This document shows, piece after piece, positions 38,001-46,779 of a stretch of DNA of 64,000 nucleotides. Below the pieces are notes generated by a model. The model saw nothing but the letters and a program-made list of their open reading frames with translations, was not told the origin of the DNA and made no database searches. The translations under genes and the position numbers were made by a program. The stretch covers positions 126,818,969 to 126,882,968 of the forward strand of contig OX235271.1 of the NCBI GenBank assembly GCA_944472155.2, read 5' to 3'. The stretch's first letter is position 1, and each line of letters starts with the position of its first letter. The stretch comes from Trichobilharzia szidati (Eukaryota; Platyhelminthes; Trematoda; Strigeidida; Schistosomatidae).

Positions 38001-41000
38001 CCTGTCAAAAGTGTACCTTTACATTGGGAAAAACTGAACTGTTTAGTCTTTTAGTCATTTCTTGTTTACATGATCATTACATCCGTTGGTTTGGTTCATT
38101 TGTTATTTTATGATTACCCTCTAGTTAAACTTATTTTTCTCGCACGGTAATATCATTAGAGCTGATATTATGTTGCATGAGAAAGACGGATTGAGCACAT
38201 GCTGAGAAGACTATTAAGTGACATCACAGGCTAGGTCCCCAAGTAGAACACGAACGGAAATTCATAATTTGGTAATTTGAGGTTGATACAGAAGAGACCA
38301 TATGAAGAGAAAGTGAAAGGCTGTGTGTGGGTGGTCATAGAGTTAGTTGAAAGTATTGGTAGAGTAACGAGTGCAATGAAGAAATGTTCCTGAAATCCTA
38401 CGTTCTACTCTTAATCGAAGGAGTGAATTATAAAAGACAAAGCGAAATCCTGTCTAATGTATGAATTTATTTAGTGAGTTTGCTTAATTCTATAAAAACG
38501 ACGTCAGACTTGGCAACCATTGGAATAAAGCAAACTTTAAGAATTTATCAATTTTTTAGCGTATGGCCATAATCACTTAACCCATCATTTTTCTTTTGTA
38601 CTAGGATTCCTGTTTTATTCTCGAAATTTGGATTATTTGGCAGAATTCTATCTGCTCTATTCTTTTTGTGTCTCGTGTTTGCTGGAATAAGTTCTTCACT
38701 GTCTATTACTCAAGTTGGTGTACTTTCTATGAAGGAGATGAATGGTAAGTTGACTAAATAAAACATTCTATTCCAGGGTAATATTTATTCAATGATATCG
38801 TTTTTGATCAGAAGTCAGGTATGCAGGTGTTTGACTGACTTCAAGTAAGAAGAGCACCAAAACTCACTTGAGGCTGGGAAGTGGTTTATACTTTAACTGG
38901 AATTCTCCAGTGACCTTGTAAGAAAAACGGATTAGATGCGATAATAAAAAATCTTGAAATAAGCACATTCTCTATATGCTCTCATATGGTTATGATATTT
39001 CAGCTAAATTCATTTCGAGGCGAAATTTGATTTTTAATAAAACCCATGAAACATTTATTCCTGAAAAATTATGAGCAACTTCAGTAGACGTTTTGTATCC
39101 TTTAAGTAAAAAAGTGATGTATACGTTGTGTAAAACTGAAATGATTATCTAACGATACTTTTATTCAAATGACCTGCAAAATCTTAAAAGTTGGTTAATC
39201 AAGGTAAATAGAACACCATTAGGAATGTGCTAGTCATCCTTACCAGTTTATTGCAAATTTCTAAACCAGTGAAATATCTTGGTCAGATATCTTTAGAATA
39301 AATGAGGGGCTTGATAAAATCACAATAGAACATAATGCAAGCAATAAAGTTATTGAGTTTTGAATTATATTCTGGCTCAGATGCTCTGTCTCTTGCCCTC
39401 ATATATTAACAACCATCATATGCAACTCTCTCACGAAGTTACTTGGGACAGTAACATTTGAGAAACTTTCTGAACATAATTTTAATTTTCTCGAATTATT
39501 TCTCTCTCTCTCTTTTGAATCTCCCTTTACTCTCTTCTCTTGCGTTGCGTGCCAAATGAAGTGTAGAAACTGGAAGTTCTGCACATCTGTGCAAAGTTCT
39601 ACGCTGAAAACAGTCAGTCAGTCTTGCTCCATACGATTTGTTGTGTGATTCAGTTCTTTATAGATAGTATCTTACTTCAAAGGCCTTGCCGAGCTTTTCA
39701 TCGTATATCACTTGTCATTTGGCAGTACAGTATGGCTGCTGAATGATATTTATACATGTTTACAGCCATCTGAAGTGTTGAAGTAGTTGCCAAATCACTT
39801 CGTGGTTTACGCTATCGAAGGCACTTACAGTATCGGTGAAGTTGAGGTACAGAAATGACTGCTGTGCCCCATAATAATCCGTAGTGATTTTGTAATCTAC
39901 CCTCCGCACGAATACGGCTTCTTCATGAAGAAGTTTTCTTTCCACGGAATCTTTCGGTCTCTCCAAGATGACGCGACTTAACTTTTGCTTGGCGGGGACA
40001 GGTGACGGATTCCGTACCAGTTTTTGCAAAGGCTGAAGTCACCATTCTTTGATAGTTTGACAAGATGGCCTTTTTTCAAATCAGTAGGTACCTTTCTTTC
40101 CTTCCAAACGTTTTGCAGTAGTGGCGTCAGCATATTCACTGTGGTCTCTGAGTCCTATTTCAGTGCTTCGGGTGGAATTCCGTCTGGTCTTGCTGCCTTC
40201 CCGGACTTTGGTAACTATAAGAAATTCAAGAGGTATGCCTTTGTTGGGGGATTGCTGTCCACTAGCAGTTCTGTGCGTGATGCTGGTTGTATTTCTGGAC
40301 GAGTCGCGGGTAGGTGATGATCTAATCAAGAGTCCTTTGAAGTTATCAGTCCATTGTTTTATTTGCTTCTCCTCTTTGGTAATTAAGTTCCGTTTAACAT
40401 CTTTTATTGGTGTCATCTGCGTTGATTTCCGCCCGGTAGAGACCTGGTTATCTGATTCAATGTTCTAAGGTCTCTTTTACTTGTGGCCTGTTCTGCTTCA
40501 GTTTTCAGTGTGTCGTAAAATTGTATATTTTCTTTCTTAGCATTCTTCTTCACTGAGTTGTTCACTGTGATGCACATTGAGTTCTCATTTCTCTGTCCTT
40601 TCTTTCAGTGATTCACCTTCTGTTTCACCATCCGTCTCTCATGTAATAGTTTCCACGTTTCTGTAGAGAGCTATTCCTTATCTTACCTCTTCTTCTTTCA
40701 AAGGAATTCTATACAAGCTTCCTTCTGTGTCGCTTTCGGAAACTTCCAGTGTTTCTCCAGTGCAGTTGCTTAGTGTCTCTGAGGTTTTATTGATGAACGC
40801 CATGAATTTGTCCTTTGCGCTTCCGTTCCTCTCTTACTGGGCGTTGTACTTGAATTTAGGCCTATCTCCAGCCAATTTGAAGCCCTTCAACTTGACATTG
40901 AACGACCAGTGCACTAGATGATGATCTAAGCCTATATCTGTTCCTCTTCTCCATCTTGTTTGCAGTAGGCTGTGTCTTCACTTTTTTGATATCAGCTGGA

Positions 41001-44000
41001 TTCTTGATGGTTGTCAGCCAGCATCACTCATACTAGAATTTAGGAGTGTTCCTGATTCATGCGAAGAATTAATTCATTCTTAGTGTGTTTTGAATTTTAG
41101 CTAGAGATAGAGCTGTTTATCACAAGATGAGACTGATGGATCCTCATTTAAGGGTTTGTGACTGCCTGGTAAAGCAGGCGAGGTTAGTTACCGAGATAGT
41201 AAAGTTTTTATAGGATTTAACTCTCACTCACTTTATTCGTTTATTCCCGGTAACTTTCAGTTTGACAGAAAAGAGTATGATGAAAAATACACAAAATGAA
41301 TGCTAAATATTCATTATTAAATATACCCAAAATAATTATTATCAGCCCTGAGTATATTACTTTGCATAAAGTTAAAAACGTTGGCTTATCTTATCATGTC
41401 ATCGATTTGTATCATTTCTTTTATTGGGTTTATTTGTTTTGCAGTTCCTCACCGTTTGGCCGTTTCTATCGCTCTAATTGCTTCGGCGGTGATCGGTTTG
41501 CCTTCAGCAATCTGGTTGGATTTTTTCACAAATCAGGTCAGAATACAACGAGAAACACTTTTTTCAAGTGCATAACAGTTTGTCAATAACTTACACTGCA
41601 CTTCTAAATTTTATTTTTACTTTAATCTAGGATAACACTTGGGGTTATGGACTTGTTGTATCTGGATTCTTATTCTGTTTGCTGGTAATAATTTATGGAC
41701 CAAATCGTTATCGACGTGTCTTGATTAATGACTTCGGCATAAATGACTGTAAATTGTCTGTACTGTGGGTCCCTCTTATCGCGTAAGTTGTACGTCATAA
41801 TCTCGAATTTCCTAGATTCCCAGTGACTATTATATGTATTGGTGTATTGTAAAGGACTAGCCTAACCTAGATGTATAACCTAAGCACATTATTTTTGTCA
41901 CAGTTGGATTATATATATATATATATGCATATATATAATTTGCTAATTCTTACATTCATTAAATTAGTAACTTAATTCGATAGCCACTTATTTGCTAATG
42001 TACACCACATATGAATTTTCATTTTTCACTCACGGATTCCTTCATCAAAGGATTTACACTCTTGAAGAACTGTTCAATATATCTATCGACTGATGAAAAT
42101 AAATGCCTACACTCAGGAAGTCTTTCAGACTATGAACAGGAATTCATAGGATACTTTACTTCACGTGTATCAATAGAAAACAACTCAAAGAATATTCCTA
42201 AGACCTGTGCTATAAACCCAGTCTAAAAAGCATTCATTCAAACTCAACATAGGCTTTTATTGAGAAAACAGAAGAATTTCTCAAAGATAACTATATATAT
42301 ATATTTCCCGGTCAACGCACTCCTTTACCTCTCTAAGCTAGTAATGACTGGTAAAGAGGGAGGGTTTGGCATGAGGCTAGCAATCCCACTCTGTAAAAAT
42401 AAAAAACCACTGCTACCGAAACTTCAAAGCTCTAGCTTGAAGCCCTATGTTCCACTGGGAATGTGAAGGAATAAAATATATATTTGTAGAAGAGTTTCTG
42501 TAGCTGTGGAAAATACTATATTGGCTAAAGTGGGCCTCCCTCTTATTCTTGCACCCGCATAAATTATTAGTGAAAAAAACAAAACATACATTCAGTTACA
42601 TCAGTTCTCGTGAACATCTAGAGACATCCATTTAACTGGTGGAGTGTAAAATTTTCAAACACCTAAAAGATGACGATTGACAGAAAATTTCTTGAAGCCT
42701 GGTACTCACAACAGTTTGCAGTTGACAGACATGTTGATAGGAATAATATAAGCCACATGGTTGAAGGTTCCACTATCAGGCCAGTGAGGCTACCAGTGTC
42801 AACACAAGTGGGTTCAATCACAAAACAATATACGCGAAAAACAAGTCAGATAAAAATTAATCATCGAGGACACATATTTCATCCAGACAGAATTCTAAAA
42901 GTGGACTTTACATAAATAATAATAACTTTATTCTGAAAAATGATTTAAAACATGTTTCAGAAATCTCAGCATGTACTATTGCAAAGTATTTACTCTGAGT
43001 GTAGAATGTTCTAGTAAATTAATAGTCGGTAATATTTCATGTGACTCAATATTTTCCTACCCAAATCACGCGCTAATAACCTGCTAAGGTTACCCCTCCG
43101 TTCTCTTCGAAAACTCCATAGTGGTAAGTTTGCATGAATATAAATTCCAATTAAGAAATATAATTAGTTAATTAAAGTAACGTGAATTACGGTAAATATG
43201 ACACACTTTTATAGGAGGAAAATTAAGAAGCCCAGTGATTTAAGCAGGCCGCCACTAACTGACGCTATAGTTTCTGTGAAGAAAAACAACGAAAACTACC
43301 CGGGAAAACCATGGTTCAGAGAACACAACAACACTCAAGGTTCCCGCATTTGTTTCCTCACTTATGAGTTTAAATGCATTCAGTCTATCCTGTTACAAAC
43401 ATTCATATGCAGTCAAGCTGCCTCATATCCTTGGGAAGCAATAACACGGTGAAAAGGATGAATACCTTTACAGTGAAATAAATACTGACAGAAATCCCAT
43501 CTCAGACAGGAACTGAAATCCACTTTGTAATACTATGCATGACATCAAGCTGTCAGGCAGCCATGCAAAAGTACTTATAAAAAACATAATGCAGTGGAAA
43601 TGTGCCTCCGAAGCTGGATTTTTCCCTTGTAAATCAAGGAACAAATAATAATAATAAAGTACATGACATCGACCCTTGAGAATTTCGAAAGCTGTCATTT
43701 CATTTATCTTAGCCTTGGCCACTTCAGGAAAGTCGTCTCAAAACTATTCATGTTTTGAAACGAAACGAGTATTTTTTTCCAAGCTCCAGCATAAAAAACA
43801 TTATAGTCTTGTACAAAGAGAAATTTTGTGTTAATTATTCTATAATCACAGACATTCTTAAGTATCTGTGACTTAATCAGACTAGCAAACTTCTTAATTT
43901 TCACAACAGAAATAATTTAAATTAAATATAAATGAACTAATGTTTCAGTCTGATTATTGACTAAATTTTCTAAGAGATTAATAGACAAATGTTTTCTGTA

Positions 44001-45422
44001 TGAAACAACCTTTTGAGTACATTGCTGAAATTTACCAATTCCGTCTACATTAGGACTTGCCGTATATTTTAGTAATGTATGCAAACTCTGTTTATAATTT
44101 AAACTTAAACTTATCACCTTTCATTTATGACAACTTTATTCTCTATCTTTAAATATGATAAGCTCACAATATACTATGATTTGCGGGGGAAAATGATGAG
44201 TTTCCTAGTTTGAAAAGTTAGTAGCGGTACTATTTGTGATAAATTGAATGTTCAGTAAATAAATATGTTTGTTTTGATCCTACTCTTTTCTTTTTAAAAT
44301 ATTATCATTTTAGATTTTTGGTTCCCTTGCAGTCGATCTCCTTGTTAGCTTGGTGGATATATGAATGCATTACTACAGACCCATATTGGTTTCATCTTAC
44401 ATGGAGTTCATTAATGACGACATTGTTAGAAGTATGTTCATTGCTTTCAATACTTTAACAGTGAACTCAAAAGTCTTACTATTAGACAGCTTTTTGACAT
44501 TTGTTTTAGTGGTTTCAACACATAAAGAAAAAGTGCATTTATCACTGAGTAGCTATTCTTCAAGATAAATGTTAAACAGTTTGAATTTTGCTACTTTAAG
44601 CATACAGTGCAACGTAAATTTATCATAAATCTAGGCGAATTGCTCGCGATAATAGATAAAACGTTTATAATATTATCAGTTGATCTGAAATTATACCTTA
44701 TTTCTGATTTTCTGCACAATTCGTCCCATTAGGAGAGATATTTCTTTTAAACTATATCACAAACATTTGAATGCTGTACAATATGCAGTGGCAGATGATG
44801 GGAGTAGTTGCATTTAATATGTATAAAACTACTTTGGTTAATGCATAGTGACTGATTTATCCATCAGTTAAGGTTCCATATAAATCAAATCAACCAGAGC
44901 TCCACTCGGTCAGCTATACTAGAGGTTAAGTAATATTGATTTACTCAAAGCAAGCAAATCAGTAAGACTGCGGATCGTATTCACCAAATAATATCAGTAA
45001 TATAGTGCTAAATGCTTGATAACAACCCACAGATAATTAATTCTGTGTTTACGCTAGTGAAGAATTCCATAACTTATGAATTCGCCCCACCCCCGCAGTA
45101 TCAGTCTACGTGTAAAGAAGAACCTACAAATTTTCGCACAAATTTAATGCGATACTTGGAATTTGAAAACGCATTTTCTAATAAATAATTCTTGAGGCTG
45201 CTTATTTAACTTTACTATATTCATTCTATTTAGTGGTTTGCTGTGCTACTTCTTTTATGGATTTTAAACTGGTTTCTATGCAGAACAAAGATTCTCAGTC
45301 AAGTGTTAAAGCGAATAGGTGGTTGTGATCCCTACAACCCAGCATCCTATGAGGATATCATTGAAAGCAAACAGAATGATATCAACATCAAGGAATATGA
45401 TACTGTTTGCACAAGACTATAA
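22970..45422 (+). CDS. Sodium-dependent SLC6/NSS-family symporter, complete, 12 exons
   Basis: The exons are 22970-23029, 25610-25787, 28632-28815, 31120-31237, 32232-32433, 33776-33938, 37697-37831, 38605-38744, 41445-41536, 41631-41782, 44314-44431 and 45234-45422. They sum to 1731 bases and 576 residues with all phases agreeing. It is a plasma-membrane sodium-coupled solute carrier of the LeuT fold. TM1 has GGAVGTGNIWRFPR (residues 57-70), TM6 has LWIAAAGQNAFDTGSGMA (255-272), TM7 begins near Asn298 and TM8 has FAGISSSLS (372-380). By LeuT alignment, sodium-1 ligands are Ala59, Asn64, Asp266 (Thr in LeuT) and Asn298; sodium-2 ligands are Gly57, Val60, Ala373, Ser376 and Ser377; and the outer gate is Arg67 with Asp425. 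Extracellular loop 2 is short, unlike animal monoamine or GABA carriers. The substrate is not predictable. Introns carry many transposons. Confidence 0.9.
23690..23800 (-). repeat. Dispersed repeat, minus copy
   Basis: This is the reverse complement of the unit at 10925-11060: TTTGATAAAACACACAGTGA, then GGATGACGTTTTGAG and CAATTTATTGC. It lies in intron 1 of the plus-strand SLC6 gene. Confidence 0.55.
24030..24835. mobile_element. Penelope-like elements, two pieces in opposite orientation
   Basis: 24186-24310 (plus) reads LPYMGNHSSLITRQRLNAAV followed by KKTFYAANI, the end of the RT region. 24555-24835 (minus) reads SSIAKHIIETGHKIDVNRSF, then EALAIRKFKPPLCVQK and LNLPW, the end of the GIY-YIG domain. 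Upstream, 24030-24090 matches the flank of the copy at 11965-12035. Confidence 0.7.
25610..25787 (+). CDS. SLC6 gene exon 2 (N-tail and TM1)
   Basis: The exon runs from TTATAG| to GGAG|GTAAGC. It encodes a Ser-rich tail, then SAFGEIISCLGGAVGTGNIW and RFPR, the signature of NSS helix 1. It ends in phase 1 within the Gly-rich start of TM2. An upstream TAG in frame shows that the exon cannot start earlier. Confidence 0.88.
26115..26305 (-). repeat. tRNA-derived SINE (type 3), minus copy
   Basis: On the minus strand a tRNA-like head with GGGGTTCGATCCCC is followed by the same body as 9005-9185 (GGCCTGCAAAATTGGGCTAC) and a tail ending at the AT-rich stretch near 26110. It lies in an intron of the plus-strand SLC6 gene. 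Confidence 0.75.
27100..27240 (-). repeat. Type 1 SINE, minus copy with intact stem I
   Basis: On the minus strand GTACTG (27179) and CAGTAC (27133) remain perfectly complementary and the GATGAAAC strand is present, but the CTGAAGA core has decayed to CCGATGT. Confidence 0.65.
27405..27640 (+). repeat. Type 1 SINE, full-length plus copy
   Basis: This is the most complete copy: 5' flank, tRNA-like head (A-box-like TGGCTGAATGGTATA, degenerate B box), ribozyme region 27515-27560 and tail. The ribozyme region keeps GTACTG / CAGTAC and GAAACAGCTGTC, with the core C changed to A. Confidence 0.75.
28632..28815 (+). CDS. SLC6 gene exon 3 (TM2, intracellular loop 1)
   Basis: The exon is 184 bases between CTCTCAG and GTCAGA. 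TM2 reads LIWITILFLWSIPILVVEYS and is followed by LGRFTRNS, the usual E-x-x-x-GR end of helix 2 in this family. The paralogous exon at 15918-16101 has the same size. Confidence 0.9.
29513..30603. mobile_element. Penelope-like element as a head-to-head inverted pair
   Basis: Arms 29513-29952 and 30182-30603 are inverted copies around a 229-base centre. The plus frame 29969-30349 reads TAQRLQSAIKRTFYAASLF, CIYKFTCSCGDTYIGRTNRM, then GH-x-I and a stop. The minus arm repeats only the part from KEHVPKW onward. It lies in intron 3 of the SLC6 gene. Confidence 0.8.
30610..31115. other. Intron 3 of SLC6 gene, nothing recognised
   Basis: Unique-looking AT-rich intron between the Penelope pair and the TM3 exon. 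Confidence 0.45.
31120..31237 (+). CDS. SLC6 gene exon 4 (TM3 and short extracellular loop 2)
   Basis: The exon follows TTTATTTCAG. It reads CYYPVVLGWCIYYFYYS (TM3, with Tyr153/Tyr154 at the place of the LeuT substrate-site tyrosines), then PSLPETEEAGLAIFSNFAE. There is no room for the long glycosylated loop of animal neurotransmitter carriers. It ends in phase 0. Confidence 0.88.
32232..32433 (+). CDS. SLC6 gene exon 5 (TM4 and TM5)
   Basis: The exon starts HSYWPVFTQMLAVALTGICL, continues with AGGVKWIEKANIILVPLLLL (TM4-TM5, with the conserved G-V-K loop), and ends GIAFLFTPSW before a GTAAGT donor. The pattern G-x-x-x-L-F-x-P-x-W before TM6 is typical of the family. Confidence 0.9.
33285..33350 (+). 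repeat. Second decayed Sm-alpha-type hammerhead remnant
   Basis: GCGAAATATACGTCTTGGAT and the following TCCAGTACTAGCAGCCAC resemble the 3' half of the Sm-alpha ribozyme. No usable 5' core remains. It lies in an intron of the plus-strand SLC6 gene. Confidence 0.45.
33776..33938 (+). CDS. SLC6 gene exon 6 (TM6 and start of TM7)
   Basis: The exon runs from TTGTAG| to CAG|GTGAAT. It encodes LWIAAAGQNAFDTGSGMAIM (TM6) and a short loop, then SYSFLIPILNNLV. Asp266 sits where LeuT has Thr254 and animal carriers have Ser. Gln262 and Asn298, two further chloride/sodium-site residues, are kept. Confidence 0.9.
33940..35455. other. Intron 6 of SLC6 gene, nothing recognised
   Basis: About 1.5 kb of AT-rich sequence before the RTE fragment, with no exon-like signal. 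Confidence 0.45.
35460..36400 (+). mobile_element. RTE LINE, 3' fragment
   Basis: The text matches the 13745-15438 copy from GGAATAGCTTTGAAAGAGGT to the C-terminal WEQTNRREPIAR and IGRKWR-like motifs, ending near 36400. Stops are frequent. It is in an intron of the SLC6 gene. Confidence 0.7.
36405..37690. other. Intron 6 of SLC6 gene, nothing recognised
   Basis: Sequence between the RTE fragment and the TM7 exon, with no recognised repeat. Confidence 0.45.
37697..37831 (+). CDS. SLC6 gene exon 7 (TM7 and extracellular loop 4)
   Basis: The exon is 135 bases. It reads LYASITIFSTVFSTIIQTNP, then a loop ending GPGSTGLTFTW, which matches the G-P-G-x-x-F motif before TM8. The split codon at 302 is Ser (AG|C), the residue of the animal chloride site. 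The minus-strand copy is 61220-61354. Confidence 0.9.
38165..38420 (+). mobile_element. Very decayed RTE LINE 3' end
   Basis: RIEHMLRRLLSDIT matches the I-G-H-x-L-R-R-P-L-x-D-I block of better copies. The remainder, to TTCTACTCTTAATCGAAGG, is a worn RTE tail. Confidence 0.45.
38605..38744 (+). CDS. SLC6 gene exon 8 (TM8)
   Basis: The exon is 140 bases between GTACTAG and GTAAGT. ILSALFFLCLVFAGISSSLS is helix 8. The A-G-I-S-S motif resembles bacterial A-G-L-T-S-S rather than the G-L-D-S of animal carriers. The minus-strand copy is 59012-59151. Confidence 0.9.
39640..41100 (-). mobile_element. RTE LINE, reverse transcriptase region
   Basis: Minus-strand frames read RNLITKEEKQIKQWTDNFKG (pre-RT linker), then LSRVILERPKDSVERKLLHE and LYLNFTDTVSAFDSVNHEVI followed by WQLLQHF (RT domain). 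Frameshifts and stops break it. It lies in an intron of the SLC6 gene, on the opposite strand. Confidence 0.75.
41445..41536 (+). CDS. SLC6 gene exon 9 (TM9)
   Basis: The exon is 92 bases. It reads RLAVSIALIASAVIGLPSAI followed by WLDFFTNQ and ends at CAG|GTCAGA in phase 0. Only 94 bases of intron separate it from exon 10. The minus-strand copy is 56161-56252. Confidence 0.88.
41631..41782 (+). CDS. SLC6 gene exon 10 (TM10)
   Basis: The exon is 152 bases from AATCTAG to GTAAGT. It begins DNTWGYGLVVSGFLFCLLVI. Asp425 is the expected partner of the TM1 arginine in the outer gate. The loop (YGPNRYRRVL) is shared with the minus-strand copy at 54839-54990. Confidence 0.9.
41909..41940. repeat. 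(AT)n microsatellite
   Basis: An interrupted run of AT dinucleotides with one GC step, in an intron. Confidence 0.9.
42308..42478 (+). repeat. Type 2 SINE, head truncated
   Basis: The body ACTGGTAAAGAGGGAGGG, GCTAGCAATCCCA and CTGCTACCGAAACTTCAAAG leads to the tail TTCCACTGGGAATGTGAAGG plus AATAAA. Only the end of a tRNA-like head remains. Confidence 0.7.
42485..42915 (+). mobile_element. Penelope-like element of a second lineage, 3' end
   Basis: CGKYYIG (from TGTGGAAAATACTATATTGG) is followed, after frameshifts, by RKFLEAWYSQQFAVDRHVDR. This R-x-F-L-E-A-W-x-S ending differs from the LC-x-Q-K ... LPW ending of the other Penelope-like copies here. Confidence 0.6.
42920..44310. other. Intron 10 of SLC6 gene, unassigned
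   Basis: Several 60-85 codon frames occur on both strands (for example 43198-43452 plus), but none has a family match or splice context. It may be more of the second-lineage Penelope insertion. Confidence 0.35.
44314..44431 (+). CDS. SLC6 gene exon 11 (TM11)
   Basis: The exon is 118 bases. It reads FLVPLQSISLLAWWIYECIT followed by TDPYWFHLTWSSLMTTLLE, ending in phase 0 at GTATGT. The minus-strand copy is 52804-52921. Confidence 0.88.
45234..45422 (+). CDS. SLC6 gene exon 12 (TM12 and C-tail)
   Basis: From CTATTTAG it reads WFAVLLLLWILNWFLCR (TM12), then a soluble tail ending EYDTVCTRL and TAA at 45420-45422. A second AG at 45281-45282 is not used because the frame would break. An AATAAA polyadenylation signal lies at 45446-45451. 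Confidence 0.88.
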   Translation, partial: WFAVLLLLWILNWFLCRTKILSQVLKRIGGCDPYNPASYEDIIESKQNDINIKEYDTVCTRL

Positions 45423-45451
45423 ACAATGAATTAACTATAAGAAGAAATAAA

Positions 45452-46390
45452 CTGTATCAAATTAGTACAAATTATTATGTATTTATCATACCTTGAATAC
45501 CGAAATTTTCTGTTAATACAGAAAATAGCTTACACCAATTCCGGTGTCTTCAAGAGGCATTACAATGTCATGTTTTTATGATTTTGAAAACCTTTTTTGT
45601 TTACTGTTGATAATGTTTATACTTCATTGAAAACTTTTCGTGAACTACTGTAACTGGCTAGCTTTTCCACTTGTTCTGTAAGTGAAACTTCAATCAAATC
45701 ATTGTGAATAACAAAGATAATCACACACTTATTAATTGAATACATTTTGACAAAAATGAATAATCACTGAATTTTCTTGTCTTTTTGGTGTAACCTTGAC
45801 ATTAATTTAGTATTGATTGATTCCTTCTTCTGTTGTCAGAAGAATCAGTTGATCTCTTAAGTACAAATTTAAAGAAAGGTAACTAAAATTTCAGAGAATT
45901 TCCTTTTTAATTATCTCCCTGAGAACGTGGAACCAAAAGTACTTTTTAGGGGAAAAATTGTTTGAGGGAAACTGCAGAAAGCCATGAGCTTAGGTGCGTT
46001 GTTATTGACGCCCATAATCAAAGCGTAGCTGCAACCTCACAGGAATTAATTTCCCGTCAAAGATGCCAATACTTATCATTTAGTGCTACTCAAGTAATTG
46101 GGATGCTATCGACTTCATATAGAACTCTGATAGTCACTATGAAATAATCAGTGTCATGGCGACCAGCATTTTGTGTTAACTGACTTCTGTCAAAAGTCTT
46201 CGTAATATAGTCACCAAATCCAGAGATTCGCCATCAAGGGAAACTCAGAATTGATTTTTGAGAGCTAGAATAAAGATCTGAACCTCAATTTCTCGTTTAA
46301 TGCCACTCATCATCATGACATATTTAAACGTACGATTCATGCACAGCTTCGATGGAAGTGAAGTGACAGAAAAGTTTTATTCAGTTGTAT
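45452..46390. other. Downstream of SLC6 gene, nothing recognised
   Basis: Sequence beyond the polyadenylation signal. The short frame at 45962-46147 is unsupported. Confidence 0.45.
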
Positions 46391-46394
46391 TCAC

Positions 46395-46535
46395 CAGTGG
46401 ATGAATAATCTGCGAGCTCGCCTTGTGACCGGAAGTTCCTGGGTTCAAACCTCTATGTATTTACTGATGAAGAGACCCAAAGCACGACGAAACAACTATA
46501 CAGTACTCCCAGCTGGTTTGTGATACATGTCTACA
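46395..46535 (+). repeat. Type 1 SINE, plus copy
   Basis: It has B-box-like GGGTTCAAACC, then TACTGATGAAGAGACCCAAA, CGACGAAACAAC and CAGTACTCCC. Stem I is five pairs; the core C is A. Confidence 0.65.
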
Positions 46536-46772
46536 TCCCTTAAGTGGGTCGGCAGAATGTTCATCAACTACGTATATGGTTCGGGTCTCGACTCCTGGCC
46601 GACACACTCCTAAACCACTTCTAATCATAAGTAAGTTTGGTAAAGAGGGAAGGGTGGGTATGAGACTAAAACCCCCAACCCGTAAAAATAAAAAAGTGCC
46701 ATAGAAACTTCAAAGCTCAAACTTGAAGCTCTACATTCCACTGAGAACGTAAATGGTAAAAAAAATCAGAAA
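46536..46772 (+). repeat. Type 2 SINE with recognisable tRNA-like head
   Basis: The head begins GGGTCGGCAGAATGTTCATC with B-box-like GGGTCTCGACTCC. The body TTTGGTAAAGAGGGAAGGGT and tail TTCCACTGAGAACGTAAATG identify the RTE-linked SINE. It abuts a type 1 SINE. Confidence 0.7.
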
Positions 46773-46779
46773 AATTAGT

